Of a DNA stretch of 64,000 bases, positions 48,745-63,000 are shown in pieces. Numbering within the stretch: the stretch's first letter is position 1; every line of letters begins with the position of its first letter. The stretch spans positions 5,204,501-5,268,500 of the forward strand of contig NC_003280.10 of NCBI RefSeq assembly GCF_000002985.6, written 5' to 3'. Both the position numbers and the translations under genes were made by a program. The notes under the pieces are model-generated. The model had not been told where the DNA came from. It saw nothing but the letters and a program-made list of their open reading frames with translations, and did not search any database. This stretch comes from Caenorhabditis elegans (taxonomy: Eukaryota > Nematoda > Chromadorea > Rhabditida > Rhabditidae).

Positions 48745-51029
48745 TCACAAAATTTTTTGATACCTGTCAGTAATGTTCAGAGTTCCATCAGGAAGGCTAC
48801 CGTGTCGGTATTGATCGGGCCTGATTAATTTTTAAATAAACTTCAAGTTTTTTACATCATTTTCAACCAAAATACATTGTTTTTAGGGCTATATGAAGTT
48901 AGGGTTGTATGAATTTAAAATTCGTAAAAACTCACTTCCAAATTCCTTTGATTATTTGCCGGAACTTCTCCGAAAACATGTAATAGATGAAAAATGTTGA
49001 GGCGGTGTGAATGATAATGAGGTAGTTAAAAATTTCTCCAAGCATTTCTAGATAAATATTCTGAAATTGTACAGCTCAAATAAAAATTAAACAGATTTTA
49101 GCTACCTGAATTGTTAGAAACTTTCCAACAAAACTCTCCGCAAGCTTTAGGGCCATTGAGAAGAAGTGGCAGAATCCAAAGAAAATTGTGATAACCAGAA
49201 GCATTACTGTCGTATTTTGCTCTTTTTGTTGTTGAATTGTCATCAAACTTCTTTCCTTTTTCGTTCTTCTCAGCTCGCTGATAATCAACATATTCGCAAC
49301 AAACATGATCACAAATGGAACGAGATAATCGAATATAATAGAAATGATGATGAAATAAAACATGAAGTACCACCAATGTTTCTCAGAATCCAGAAGATCC
49401 CGTCTGAAGAATGCCAAACCATCGATGTATTCAATTTCAAATTCAAAGAATCGAGCAAAATTCAGAACCACTGCGAAAGTGATGATGGCGGCGATGGAGT
49501 ATGATGATGTGGTGTATCGACACCAGATTTGGACCTGGAAAATTAAAAAATAAATAGAGAAAGCTGGAATTTTAAGCTGCAGTTTTTTCGGATAATTTTT
49601 TATTGATTTTTTTTGGAACCATACAATTATTTATCCTTCGTTTAACAATTCATTAATTTTTCGTGAAATTATTCGAAATAGATTCAGGTCACCACATTTT
49701 CCATGTAATTTCAAAAAGTAACCCCTGGCGACAAAAATCTATTTCCCTGTTTTCAGAAAAATTTGGTAAGGTCCATTTTACCCGGATATTTTAAAAGTTA
49801 AGTAGTACCTCAAGTGGTCGACAAACAGCAATCCATCGCTCAATAGTAATCAATACCATAATATAAAGACTGCATGTTTTTGCCATCATACACAACGGAT
49901 ATACATATTTAGCAGTGTACGCGACGACGAAACTTCTCTGCTCGTCAGTCCTGAAATTAAATAATGTGATTAGAATAATATGTTTTTTAATTTCATGTAA
50001 CTCCATAGGTCATCCTGAACACATCATAATTTCCTCCCACTTCCTTCTGCAATAACCTTAACACTTTTTCTCGCATTTGTGAAAGAAAAGCGCGCAATAT
50101 CTTATTTTCCTTCCTGACGTGCTTTCGCTCATCTTGTGTGCAAATGAGATGTGTGTGGGTATGCGTAACACTTTCCAATTTCACACCCACAAAACCTTAC
50201 CAAATGGGTAGATACATGATGCTGAAAAGTGGAAGAGCGAAGACTAGCAGGAAGATGTCAGAGACGGACAGTGAGTACAGCAGGAAACCGACCTGCAAAA
50301 ATAACAATTTTACAGGAAACATGATTCTTAGTCTTGGGATTTCAACTTGGAACATGTTTTTTTTAACCATATGTTCTTACTAAATCTTTAGATGGCCAGT
50401 TTGAACTAGAAAAAAGTCGATCTGAAAAATTTCAGGCAATTTTTTTCATAGTAAAATAGCTTTGTTAGAAAAGTTGTTTTTCAATCCTCAAATCGATTTT
50501 AGGATTTTGGCGAACCTGTGAATCGCTTGAGGTGTTTTGCAGAAAAAAAACAATTTCGGAAGAACAATCCTAAATTTTATTGATTGAGTTAGGTAAAAAA
50601 TGTTTAGGGATTTCGAAGAAAATTCGTCTTCCAAAACATTTTCGAGATGTTTTCTGACATTCAGAAAAAAATAGAAAAGAAGTAAAAAATGCACTGAACA
50701 ATTTCAGATTTACCTAGTTCCAATGTTTTTTTTACGGGGAAATGAACCAATCGACAGAATTGTATACTAGAGACCTGGAACTTTCTGAATGCACTTAATT
50801 TTTGTTAATGAATTTCTGGAAACCTCATAAATAAATTTTCCCTAAACCGACATCTTAAAGTCATTTGAATTTCAAGATATACTTTTGCTTTAAAACTAGA
50901 ACTTACCATGGATTTTCTATTTTTACGACTGTATGCGTAAAGTGATAGTAAATTACCAAGAAGCCCAATCAGAATAGTCGGTAAATACACGAAAGCCATT
51001 ATTCTGTGAAAGTCCATCGAATCCATCAT
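48745..51029 (-). CDS. frpr-4: FMRFamide-type peptide GPCR
   Basis: Rhodopsin-class neuropeptide receptor. Exons 51029-50907, 50292-50201, 49950-49809, 49534-49106, 49060-48936 and 48820-48745 sum to 987 bp, 328 residues. All seven helices are visible: TM1 TILIGLLGNLLSLYAYSRK, TM2 FLLYSLSVSDIFLLVFALP, TM3 ending LITIERWIAVCRPLE, TM4, TM5 DYLVPFVIMFVANMLI, TM6 TTVMLLVITIFFGFCHF, and TM7 with HTASTFFIYYMFSEKFRQ. The DRY motif is ERW. The canonical Cys at 3.25 and a Cys in loop 2 are missing, as is common in this FMRFamide-receptor group. The TM7 motif NSSxNFxIY is altered to HTASTFFIY. The ATG lies 4 bases after a TTTTCAG acceptor. In C. elegans frpr-4 neighbours ptr-6 and responds to FLP-13 peptides; that identity is from synteny, not proven here. 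Confidence 0.85.
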
Positions 51030-51033
51030 TTCT

Positions 51034-51041
51034 CTGAAAAT
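51034..51041 (-). promoter_or_regulatory. splice acceptor just before the receptor start codon
   Basis: CATTTTCAG on the minus strand ends 4 bases before the receptor ATG. It could accept a spliced leader or a distant untranslated exon such as 55626-55643. Confidence 0.5.
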
Positions 51042-54000
51042 GTAACTTTTTGGAAAAAGAAGCCATATGAGAAGAACACGATTGTATTGGCACTTTAGTG
51101 TTCTTTGAAGAGCCCATAAAAAGAGCAAACAAGACTCAAAAAAGCACAAAAGCGGGACTGAAAGTGATGAGAGAGTGAAGGAGGAGAAGATCTGCAAATT
51201 ATTGGGTCTAGACACTAGCCCGGGGGGCAACAAATACATAAGAAAAAAGAGAACACGAGAATTGATAGGAATTTTCATGTCTTCATTTTCCTTGTTTTCC
51301 ACTTCATTTTCCACTTTCTTCATTCGTTTTTCAGTATATCATCAAAGAACACCAATGAAAAGTAATTAGGCGTTCTGGAAAATGCTGAAAAAATGGAAGA
51401 AGAGGATCCTCTTTTTTCTCACCTATTTCTAATTTCGATATGAAACTGACGACTACATCAAAAAAAGAAGAGGAAAAAGCAGAATGAGGAGGAGTCGGTT
51501 AAGGTGTAAAGTGGGAGAAGGAAAAGGACAAATTTGAATTTAAATAGAAGAACATCATCTATAATTAGACTTTTGATCCGAAGATCCGGATATCTGTTTT
51601 TTTTCAGAGAATGCAATTTGATAATGATGGTTCCCTGTTTTCTTTTTCGAGTTAGATCCAATTAAAGAAACAATTTTGTCTCGTGGGAAGAGCCAAACAT
51701 GCCAAAGATCATAAAACTGTGTTTATCTTGTTTAGTAAGGATGATAAGGATTTTATGGAAACTTTCAAGGGTTCTTGCAAAATTATGTTTGAAAAATTGG
51801 AATACGCTATTGTGAATTAATTCCCAAATAGTAAAGTTTTGTTGGCATACCTTCCGAATTTTTTCATTCTGAGATCAAAACGCAGAAGTCAATTTTTAGT
51901 AAAATGCATTTTCTGCAGATTTTGAAATTTTTCATACGTTGCCGACTGATTGTGAGTTTTATTTAATGTAAGTTTGAAATTTAGAAACAAAACATACGTT
52001 TTCTTTTTTTTTTTTTGTGAATTTTTTTCGTTGAAAAAAATTCAAAAACTCCAAAAATCGGTGTTTTTATTCAAAACAATTTGGTTATAACTTTTTTCAA
52101 AACCAAAAGCCTTTTATGATCTATTGAAAATTAAAAATTCAAAGACTTCTTCAAAAAAATATTATTCAAAATAATAACGTCTGAACAAAAACCATTTCTA
52201 GACTAATCGCCGCAGATCGTCTAGAATTTTGTTCTAATGATTTTTAGCGAGCAAATTCTTAAGTCGTGCAACTTTCCAATAAAAATGAAAAGTATATGCT
52301 AGCATTAAAAGACGAATTGAAAAATGATAATGCATCTATAAAAGTGAAGCGTCTTTTTATATATCGTTTTCTAAATTTGTCTTCGGAAGCATTGAATGAT
52401 TTTTAGAAGGAAGTTGAAACTAATGTTGAGAAAAGAACTGATTAAATTTATTATTGTCTAATAAAATAGGGAAATTCAATTTTCCGAATTACGGAAAACA
52501 AAACAGGAATTATAAAAATCAAACCACAACTGGTCACGGTCACTAGGAGTAAAATGTGCTAATGAAATCTGCACATCGTTTTTGCAATTTTCTTCCAACA
52601 ATGTTTCATAAGATTTCAAAGCTAGAATCGAAACTCAAAAGTTTTTCCAAACTGGTGGGTGGAAAACGAAATCTCCATTGTCTAAATGTGGGCGTTTATT
52701 TTTCATTTTTGGTTCGTTTTTCTCACTTTTGACTTAAAATTCCAAAGGGTCCGAAAAGCAAGGACAAGATGGCACCGGAAATGTGAAAATTGCCAAAGAG
52801 CACGAAACCTTTAATTGAAAAGTTGTGTGTGTGGGGCTTTGTGGAAGAAAGTTTGGAATAGAAGAAATGGAAGGAAGAATGGAGAAATCAGAGTACAGAA
52901 CAAAAACTTAATTCAAAGAAATCCTTTTTATCTTTACATCATGTCAAAGATAAACTGAACAGAAGTCATGTTAAAAATAGAAAGAAATCAAGAGATTACT
53001 GAGGACAAATGTTTTGATAAATGTTTAGTGGGAACATCAATCTCAAGAAAACGAACAACAAATCAAGAGCTTATATGAAGATTAGGTAAAAAGAGCCACT
53101 GGCTTATAGTCTAAAAGAAGTTTTCTCTGAGACCCAAAAAAATGTTTTGCTCCAAACATTTAAGATTTTAAGCGCTTCCGCAAATAGGAAGATAAAGTAA
53201 AATTTAGGAAAATCTTTGATGAACTTGACAGCGAAAACATTCAAGAACTTTTGAAGACTTTAACTTGAATTAGTGCTACATTTTTAGACGAAAAATTCAG
53301 ATATTTTCTCAGAAAAATGAACTTTTGCAGTACCGAATTTGCTCGGATAATTCAAAAATGATTCCTTCAAAAAAATTGTTCCACCATCAAGCACTCATTT
53401 ATGCCCAATAACCTGCTAAAAACAATTTTTAAATACTGTGGTTTTCTCCTAAACGTAAAAAATTAATTCAAAAGTTTTGCATTCTTCTCGAGCCAGTTGC
53501 AGAAAAATTGGTGTATGTAAGGAGTGAATGTGTCATCGTCTTCAATGTCTTTCGGATATTTTTTTCTCACATCGAATGATCTTTGAATTGGCAACACAAC
53601 AAGACAACAACTGAGGTAAAAATATTGTGAATGGGAAGAATATGAAGAAGTAGAAGAAAGAGAAAGGTGACAGAAAAAGTAAGATTTTCTGAATTTTCGA
53701 GCATCTGGGTATGTTTTTCTAGGCTTCCTGTCTTGGCAAATATAGTCTTCAAAGTCGATGACTTATTATAACTCGGGCGTTTCCAAAAATTAGTGAGGCA
53801 ACAATTTTTGTAAATAGCAACTATTTCCTTAAACAATATGTACGAGACTTGTAGATGTTTTCACACAAATGTACATCTGACTAATTCAATTTTCGTCTTT
53901 TCTTTGTTTTTTTTTCTCACACGAGTTATTCTACATAACAGACTGCTGTAGCAATAAAATTGTACTATTTTCAGCGAAAAGTACTCAATAGAGAGAACAT

Positions 54001-55625
54001 CTACCGTATTACTTTTATTATGAAAACCTATTATTGCACTGTGACAGTGCAACGAAAAATTTCGAAATCCAGAGACTGGCGAAAAGGCTGCTCCTGAGTT
54101 GAATCTTGATCCTTGGAGGGATTTTGCCAACATTTGAAATTTACTGGTTTTAGCGGTATTCTATAAAACTGTCAGAATGTGCGGGAACTCGAAACACTTT
54201 AAAAAAGCGTGGGTGTTATACACGTTGCAGTTGCAATACTGATTGAGGAAATTAGGTAGATGTATGCCAAAGTGGCTATTGTTCTGTGTTCCAACAAAAT
54301 TATCAGACATTTTCCAATTTCCTAATGTGAATTGGTTGTTGTTACCAACACGTATTGCGTATGATTCAATCACGGCTTTCTCAAAGAAAAACAGACATTT
54401 TTAGACAATCTCATTTGTCCTGACGTTCACACGTTTGACTGATAAGCTCAAATAATGCTCGACGTCAGAGAAAACAATCTGGGAAACTGGAAAGTGTCAA
54501 GCAAAGTTTACTGGTAATTTTCGATCAACCAGCTTTTTTTTTCAAATAATAGTAACACCGTTGATAATTTACATCTGGAAGGATGTTTCTTTTTTTGCAA
54601 TTGAATATTCTATAGGATCTTCTTAGTAACTACACCGGAAACATGCATATTTCTAAGGAATTCAGATTAGAATAATAGGGAACTAATTTGGAAAAACTTC
54701 AGAAAAAAACGAGGAAAATAAACATGGAACACAAATTTTATGATGATTTATGATTTCAAGCAAGTCTATAATAAATCAATTTTCCTTTTTTTTTTAATAC
54801 TAAAAAACAAAATGTGATACTGAAAAAAGAGCTTGCAACATGCTGGGAAAGTTCCAAGGAATCAACTGAATTTTTTGATTTGAACAGTGATCTGTGTACT
54901 AAAACAATCCCGGATCTTGTTTTCAGTATGTTTTTCTTTCAGTTCACCGCCTGTTATATTCTGTCATCCGGAGAAACGCCAAGAAAAACCAAAAAACACA
55001 ATTTCGTAGATAATTATGCCCCGCACTCTTGCATTTCCCGCTTTTTGTTTGGGATGGCTGGGAATTATTTACTGAACTTTTAAGATTTCATACAAAACTT
55101 ATATGACTTTAACTATCAGTCATTAAATTTTGGAGAATGTAAAAAATCGCTTCAAAAAGGAAAAAGTAGCAAGGAATTGTTTAAAAAATAGAAAAAAACC
55201 TTAAAATTTCTACAAAAATGAATGTTTTCTCTAGAAATCCAATTGTCAGTTAGGTGGTGAATTACAATAACAAACACAGAAATAGCTAATAGATTGTTAT
55301 CAGAACTGCACAGGTTTTTGATGATGACGTGGCAGGAGCCGGAAGAAATTAGAAAATGAACATGGGTAAACGTATGGAAAGGAAGTGAGAACAGAAGAGA
55401 GCAAACTAATATTTTCTGCAAAAAGGAAGGCACCTTGTTCAAGAGGAAGATGAATATGAAATTTCAACAGAAAAACGAGGAGCAAAAATTAGATGGAGGT
55501 GGTGGCCAGTGGTGGTGCATGATCAATGTTAGAGGGCCATGTGGGAAAATGGAGATATATATTGCAGATAGTCTGTTTAGCACGGAAAATTGAAACTTGG
55601 AAATTATCAATTTGAGTTCACTTAC

Positions 55626-55643
55626 CTTCCTTGCCGTTTTCAA
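55626..55643 (-). other. possible 18-bp untranslated exon
   Basis: Minus-strand TTGAAAACGGCAAGGAAG lies between a GTTTTTCAG acceptor and a GTAAGTGAA donor. Joined to the receptor exon at 51033, it puts an in-frame TGA before the ATG, which suits a 5' untranslated exon. Confidence 0.3.
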
Positions 55644-58600
55644 CTGAAAAACAAAACAAAAACACAAATTTCAATAATAATTTGGTGAAATTTTTGCTGT
55701 TTCTATTTATTTTTTAAATTGGAACGAAAAAGTTTTTTTTTCAGAAGTTTTCAAAATTTTCTATAACTTGAAAAATGTGTTCTCCTCTCAAAAACAATTA
55801 CTTAATTCAGGTAGTTTCTTTTTAACGCAAAAACTTTTTCCAAAATTTAAAAGTGCATATATTTTCACCGGGCAATTAATGTATTGAAACGATCAAAAGT
55901 TTAAATTCAATGAATTCCAAGAAGTCGTCTCCCTTCAAAAGTTTAAGAACCAAGCAATCATCGAGAAAACCAAAAAGAAACAAAAACGAAGAAAGTGAGA
56001 AATTCAAAATAGTTTAATTGAATGAAGGAAGTTGGTGCACCGCCAATCTCCCGCGTCTTTGTTTTGAACTAGAGTCTATTAGAACTTGTTTGGCATGGCT
56101 CTGAATCACAATTCAATCCCAACTTTTATTCGGAAATTGAATTATTTTATATCAAACTTTAAATTGAGTCACTAATTAAAGTTAGATAATAAATAAACAA
56201 TATAATTTAGTGTTTTTTTTCAATATTTTTGCCTGTCGAACACTCTACCAGATTGCAAAAATTCAAGCATATTTATTCATATGCCCCAAGGCTAGAAGAA
56301 AATACATATCCGAAGTAAAAAATACGCGTAATCCTTAAACTATGGATTTTCAAAAAATATTGCAATTAAAATACAATTTTCTTTGAAGTGGGGGTGGATG
56401 CAAATTGAAAAAAGATATAAAAAAAATTTCCAGATAATTTATACATTTTCTCGTTTCTAAAAGTATTTTTGTTTTTGGCTTCAATGGCAGTTTCAGTAAG
56501 ATACAATCATGTTTTGTTCTAGCAATATACCCATCCGTCTTCGTGACAAGAAAGAAAGTGTGTGTGGATTTCATGGAATACAGGTTTAAAAAATTGAGAC
56601 GAGCATCTGAAGATCAGCCAACTGAAATTTCTACGTTGACAAGAAAATAAATACCTGCATGCGCTCTAACTTTTCTCGCCCGGAATGTGCTTCTGAAAAA
56701 TGTTTGAAGGACACATAAAATTAAAAAATTAAAAAGAACATTCAGACAACAGTATAATAGTGCTTCCGGGAGGTTCCGAAAAAAGCGCTGCAGGTCAGTG
56801 GCGCCCTCATCTTCCCACGTAAACACCCTTCTTCACGCGAACATGCAGAACAATAGGCGATAGGCAGGCATGTAGACATTTATCTATCAGGTTTTTATTG
56901 AATCTATTTATTGTTTCAGCTCATACATTCAACTCAATCTGCAATCAGTTACAATATCAGATGCTCATAAATCTCAAAATATCACATTACAAATGATTAA
57001 AAATGATGTTTTATTAAAAATTCTTTGTACCAAAAAGTCGGAAGAAAATCATTCTGAGTAACTTGTCTAACGGATGTTTGACCGGAAAATGACTCTTTTT
57101 CTTTTACTTCTACCAAATTCTCTATTTTTCACTTGTTTGGATAGTCGGACGACAAGGACGAGTCTGGCAAAGATTGAAGGTTTTTATGGGAGAAGAGATG
57201 GAGAAAAGGAGCTCTTCTTTCAAATCTTCCTACAAAATATTTCTGAAGAAAAGGGTGTGTGTAAGAGATCATGGGACATTCCTATTTTGAGAACATCATG
57301 ATGAAAAAAGGTTTCTCGGCGTGCACAGGAAACTTCAGGGAGATGAGTTCATGACAGAAAGGTCATCAAACTCGGTCGGAATAACATTTAAAATAAAAAA
57401 CAAAAAAGTTTGAAACTTTAAAGTGATGATGAAGAGGAAATGAAGTAGCGTGGGAAATTTATTTGTCGGAGACTGAAGTTTATGAATACGCAATTTGATG
57501 TATCGTTTACACGTAGTAAGATGAGGTTTCAACCAGATTTTAATTTTTTTTTTCGCAAACAAGGAAGATTTTGGTAATTTCATTTTTAAGGAATGTCTAG
57601 AATCTGCAAATTCTAAAATACTCAAACTCGGATAATAATTAAATCACGAAAAACATATTTTTACAAAAAAGCGGAAGTAGTATAAAGCATCAATCATGAT
57701 TTCGATCATAACTGGTATTTATGGATACAGTAGACAAAGCAAAAAACACAAACCAAGAAAAAAAAAACGATTTTAAAAATAATTAAGAAGCAACATTTTA
57801 TATGGTAGCGTAATTTCAAAGTTTTCTGAAATCTCTGCATAAAAGTTAATACATTTACAAAAAGTTCAGTTGCCGTAGAGCCCTGATGTAGATCAAATTG
57901 ATTAATTTCTTGTAGCAAGATTCAGAAAGTGGTGTTTCATACCAATGTACCCTAACATAAGTAGTTAAGAACTTACCAAAAATTTCACAATGAACGGCGA
58001 AGCAGTACAATACAGAAAATACTTTTAAAAAAACAGTAACTTCGTGCTCCCTTAAATACGCGTTTCAGCAAAATGCGAAATTACGATAAATAAACAGCCC
58101 GTTTTCTGAGAGGGTCCTCTACACGAAGGTTGGTAAAATTCTCCTTGTGTCGCACACTTATGTATATGCAAAGTTATTTTCTTCTTGCAAATCTTAACTG
58201 GAATTAGGATCTGCTTTATCGAAAATCTTGGAAAAACACTTGAAAATAGTGGAAACGGACTGTTCAAGTTTTTGAGAAATTTATTTTTCTAACCAAAAAT
58301 TAAACATCGTAGCGCTTCCAACTCATCTGAAAAAATTTAATCGCATAAATGTTCTCAAGAAAGGAAGTAAAATATGATTTTCAAACTGTTGATAACCTGG
58401 TTTCTGATAAAAATTGTTAGAAATTCAAATAGTTTCAGATGAGAATTTAAATGGTCACAATAAAATTCCAGACAGATACAAAACTCAAAACTCAAAACTC
58501 ATAACTCAAACTCCGCCTTATTGTATTATTAGACAAGAGGAGTATTGGTTTTGGATACTCTTAAGGACTTCCATTCTAAAATTGTTCAGTTTTCTTCCAG

Positions 58601-59992
58601 GAATATGAAAGTGGTTTATGGTACGTCATTAGTTTTAGAGACTCATAATGAGAAAAAACAATCTATGTTCGGCCGTTCGAAAACCACGGTTCCAATGAGA
58701 AAATGTGTCAAAAATAGAATGAAAATCATAAATTACTCTGCTTCTTCTCAGTTCGATTAGGTTTTTTTTTTTTAATTTTGTAGAACAACTTTTTCAACTT
58801 GCCCTTCAGTTTTTATTAAATTATTTTTATCAAAACCTTGCCTTAAATCGCATTTGAAATTCTCAAAAGAATTGGCAAAAATCTTGATCTTTTCTCCAAA
58901 AAAGTAGAAACTAAGAATGAGCAAAAAACCACAACCCCATGACCCTTTGTAATCCAAAAAAGAAATTTTTTTGAGAAACAAAGAGAAACACAGATTTTCG
59001 TATAAAAATCTATAGTTTCACTGTATTGTTTGAAAAAGGAAATAAAGCATAAACAATTTGTAATAGGATTATTACAAGAAATTAATTCGAGACAAATATT
59101 TGCGAATTCCAAAAATTAATAACAGGTGAAGGCTGGTAATTTTTTTAGAAAAAACTGCATTGTAAATTCTAAGTTTTGGAGGTTTTCAGAGTTCTTAAAA
59201 TAGTTATTCAAAACATTAGGAGTTTATGTTTTTGACTAAAACCATTTAAGTTGATAAAAATATAATATACCTTTAAAACAAGAAATATCAAAAAGTACTT
59301 AAAATTGTAGACAGGTTTAGAGAAAAACATTCAACAACTTGTCAACGACAATAACAACATTTTGATAGTGAGCCGGAAAACTGTCTATTAAATAGCAAAA
59401 TGTGATATAAAAATATTAATTTCTCCCATTGAATAGCATCAACTGCTACAAACTATGATTTTAGATAGAGGATGCAATAATGGTTTTGTTTAATTATTCA
59501 AAGACGAAAATGAAAATTGATTTTAATCACTTTAATGTTTTAAAAAATCAGGTCGGTAGAGTAGAAGTTTTTTGGTTACGCGACTAATAAACCCCCATTT
59601 ACAGACTGTGAATCTGGGAAATAATTTTTATCTAGAAATTTCTTGATATTTTTTTAAACAAAAAATGCTAAAAAAGTTACTCACAGGTTTTCACAACGAC
59701 ACTCCGATAAAAGAAACTCCTCCCCTTTACTGTGAGTCACTGTGAGAACTTCATGCACACAATATCCGAATAAGTAATAAAGGAGCAAGCAAACAGTGAA
59801 GCAGCGAACTTTTGATCTACCTAACTAGAATATCTCGAGAAAGCACAAAGACTACAAACTAAAACTACCAGTTTCCAACTGTCATTTCGAAATATCTACC
59901 ACTTGAAAAGTGCTAGTTGGATTTCAAAACTTTTTGTTTTATGTGTTTTCCAGTAAAAATTTATGTTTTCTTTTTTTTGTTCTAAAGCCAAA

Positions 59993-60010
59993 CACACACA
60001 CACACACACA
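59993..60010. repeat. (CA)n microsatellite
   Basis: Eight or so CA dinucleotides followed by an A run. Confidence 0.8.
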
Positions 60011-63000
60011 AAAACAAGGATGCAAAGGTGTGCGAAAACAAAGAGGAAAAATGGAAATGAGCTGGATATTTTTACGATCACCCATCTCCACTATTACCTC
60101 TTCTTTTATGCATTTCATGTCAATTCGGATATGAAATAAACGGACTATGGTAAAAGAAATAAAAGAAAAAGAAAGAATAAGGAGTGAGATCAAAGTAAAG
60201 ATCAAATTCTGAACCTTGAGGGTATATAGAGGTTTTAAAGTTACAAGTAATCGGAAATTCCATCTGAAATTCTAAATATTTTAAAGAATCAGTCCAAACA
60301 CCGAAACACGACATGAAAGTTTACGACCTTCTACTTTTCACCCTGATAAGAAGAAGCTAGAAATGATTAGAACAAGTCCGCGACATGTTTGTTTGTTTAA
60401 GTGATGCGATTAATTTTTAGCAGGAAAAATTACATTAATCGGTCGAAAATTTTTTACAGACTGATCATTAATACAGCTGAAAAGTCTTTCGATGTGAGCT
60501 CATTTTTCCTAGAAAAAAACTACAGTCATATTTTGCCAATTAAGTTTGAAATGAAAACTTGAAAATCAAAATTCTGTGGTCCATTTTTACAGCACGAGGA
60601 GTGCATTCAAGTCCACAAAAGAAACATTGAAATGTTTTTGGAAAAAGCAAAACTATTACAAATGGATCTTTTCCAAGTTTTTGCGCCGTTTCAATCTAAA
60701 ATTTCATAGAAAAATTGTGCAATTTTCACACTAGATATGTAAATACTGTGAGCATCATTCAAATTTCCTTGTTTTCAGCAATACCAGCTCCACAAAATTT
60801 TTTGAAAAACAGAAAGTGTAAATTCAAATTTTGAGAATAGTGCCATGGGGCATTCAACACTCAATGTTTTGGGGGAGCATGAAGCGGAACGAACAATTTT
60901 TGAATTTTCAAACTGCACGTGGCATGTTCTTTTGAAAATTTTAAATTCTTATGTAAACCTCAAAAATTTGGTTTGTGCTGAGCTCATGCCAATTTAATTT
61001 TTTTTTCAAGAGAAAAAGCGTAGTAAAATAAAAAATCTAAAAACGAAAAAGTCTAAAAAATTATCATGAAAGTTCTACCAAAAAATGACGAAAGAAATAT
61101 AAATAATTCAACAACTCCAAAAAAAATTCGATTCAAATTCCACCTGTTTCCGTTAATTTCTAAATAAAAATAGATGATAGAACTTGTTTCCTTACTTTTA
61201 GTTTGATGTGTAGGAGGAGAAAAAAGTGATTCATACCAACTAAGCAAAAGTGTAAAAAGCCGGTAATTAATAAAAATAATTATGGGGGAGAAAGGTTGAC
61301 TACGCGAGTCACTTGATTACAAATTCAACTTTGAAAATTATAAAATCTGAGATCACGAAAAGTATATCGAAAAAAATAAAATTGTAGAAAACGTTTAGAT
61401 TATGAAATAGTAAACATTCGTCTAAACATCTGGAAAAAATATGTTTAAATTTGAAAATGATGAGAAGAAACTGCAAACTTTTTGAGCAGTCTCAGTTAGA
61501 ATTTTTCTTGGCACAATAGAAAATTTTCATATACAGTGCCCACGAGTGTCTCGCAAAAAAATCTACTGTACTTAAGGGTACCGTAGGTCAAAAGTTTGGT
61601 TTATGACAAGATTCGAGTCCGTGATTTCAAGAAAGAAAACAAACCCGAGAAATTCTAAATTTCTTTTCTCTAGAATAACATAGAAATTTTGATTGACATC
61701 CATCTTTTGAACTGACCACGGACAAACATATACTAAACCGAACACCAAAAAGTTCAGAATCATCTGACTAGGAGGGATTATAGTAGTGGAATTACCTGGA
61801 AGGGATCATCGAACTGTTTTTTACAGTGAGCTCTCCCCTCGATGTGATCTATTCAATTTTGTCATCAAGATGACTGACAAACATTGAACATAATTTCATT
61901 GTTCGCGATTAACAAGCACTCGAGAATGCATCAGAGTATCAGGTTGCGGTAGGGTGCATCCGATCCGATCTACTCGCAGGTTTTTTATGAATGAAAACAG
62001 ATGAAAATAGATAAAGTTCAAAAGTTTATATTTTCTAACTGGAGGTTTTGAATGTTTGGACCAGTGTTGTAGATCATAGCGATCATTTTCAGAAATTGAA
62101 CTACTGGGGCATAATTTATAGCAGACATTCGAGGGCTATGGGTGTTAAGAAGCGTGTAAAGATTTTTGGAACTTTTCAATTTACTGAAAAAAAGTAAACT
62201 TTTCTGAAACGGTTGCAAAATGTTTGTCTATTGCTAAACTTTGAAAGTAGAAAGTATTCGGATTGAAAATTCAGAAGCTGACAGTGAAGCTCTTCTGCTT
62301 AAAATTTTGCTATAGTAAGTACTTTTTAAAGAAATACATATTGTCTTAGGTCTGAAGATAGAATTGTTACATTTTCCTGTGTGGCACAAAATAATTTAAT
62401 GAATGAAAGGAAATGAAAGATCCAGAAAAGTTAAAGATTTTATTTCTGTTTTCCACTTAATTTATAAAAATTCTCCATCTTTATTTTTAAATATTCTCAC
62501 TATTATTCGGAGTTTTCTAATGTCTAGACCAAGCTCAACGAGAAGTCTTCGGATCAAAATTAGAATTGGGACAAAAAAGATATGTTCGTATATTTTAGAA
62601 ATACGTACTTGGTGATTCTAAATGTTTAGGATTTTTAAAAATTTTATACGAGTTACTTATTAAGAAAAAAACAATAAAGAAAATAAGTAAAACATGGTTA
62701 AACTTTAAACCTAAAAAATTCAAAAATATGTTTCATGGAAACAATTTGCCGTTTTTTTTTCAATTTGTTTTTTTTTAAATTGAAATTAAAAACCACAGGT
62801 TTTCGCAAAAAAAATCATAAAATAAAATAAAGATTCGAGACAATTTTCAAAAATTCGCTTCTATTTTTGTCGAGTGAACTCAAAGATCTGTTTGGCAACA
62901 GATTTATATGAATTCTATGATTTTTTGAGTAGGCGAATGACTCTTGCCCTGCTTGAAAATGACACGATGACGGGAATCAGAACTTTCATTCAACTTGTGT

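Noticed and set aside
54814-55083. 89-codon plus-strand frame ending GMAGNYLLNF
   Set aside because: No start context, splice sites or recognisable motif; kept only as part of the empty upstream region.
56614-56826. Minus-strand open stretch starting MFTWEDEGATDLQ as an upstream coding exon of the receptor
   Set aside because: No donor in the phase needed for the receptor exon, and the later part is T-rich intron-like sequence.
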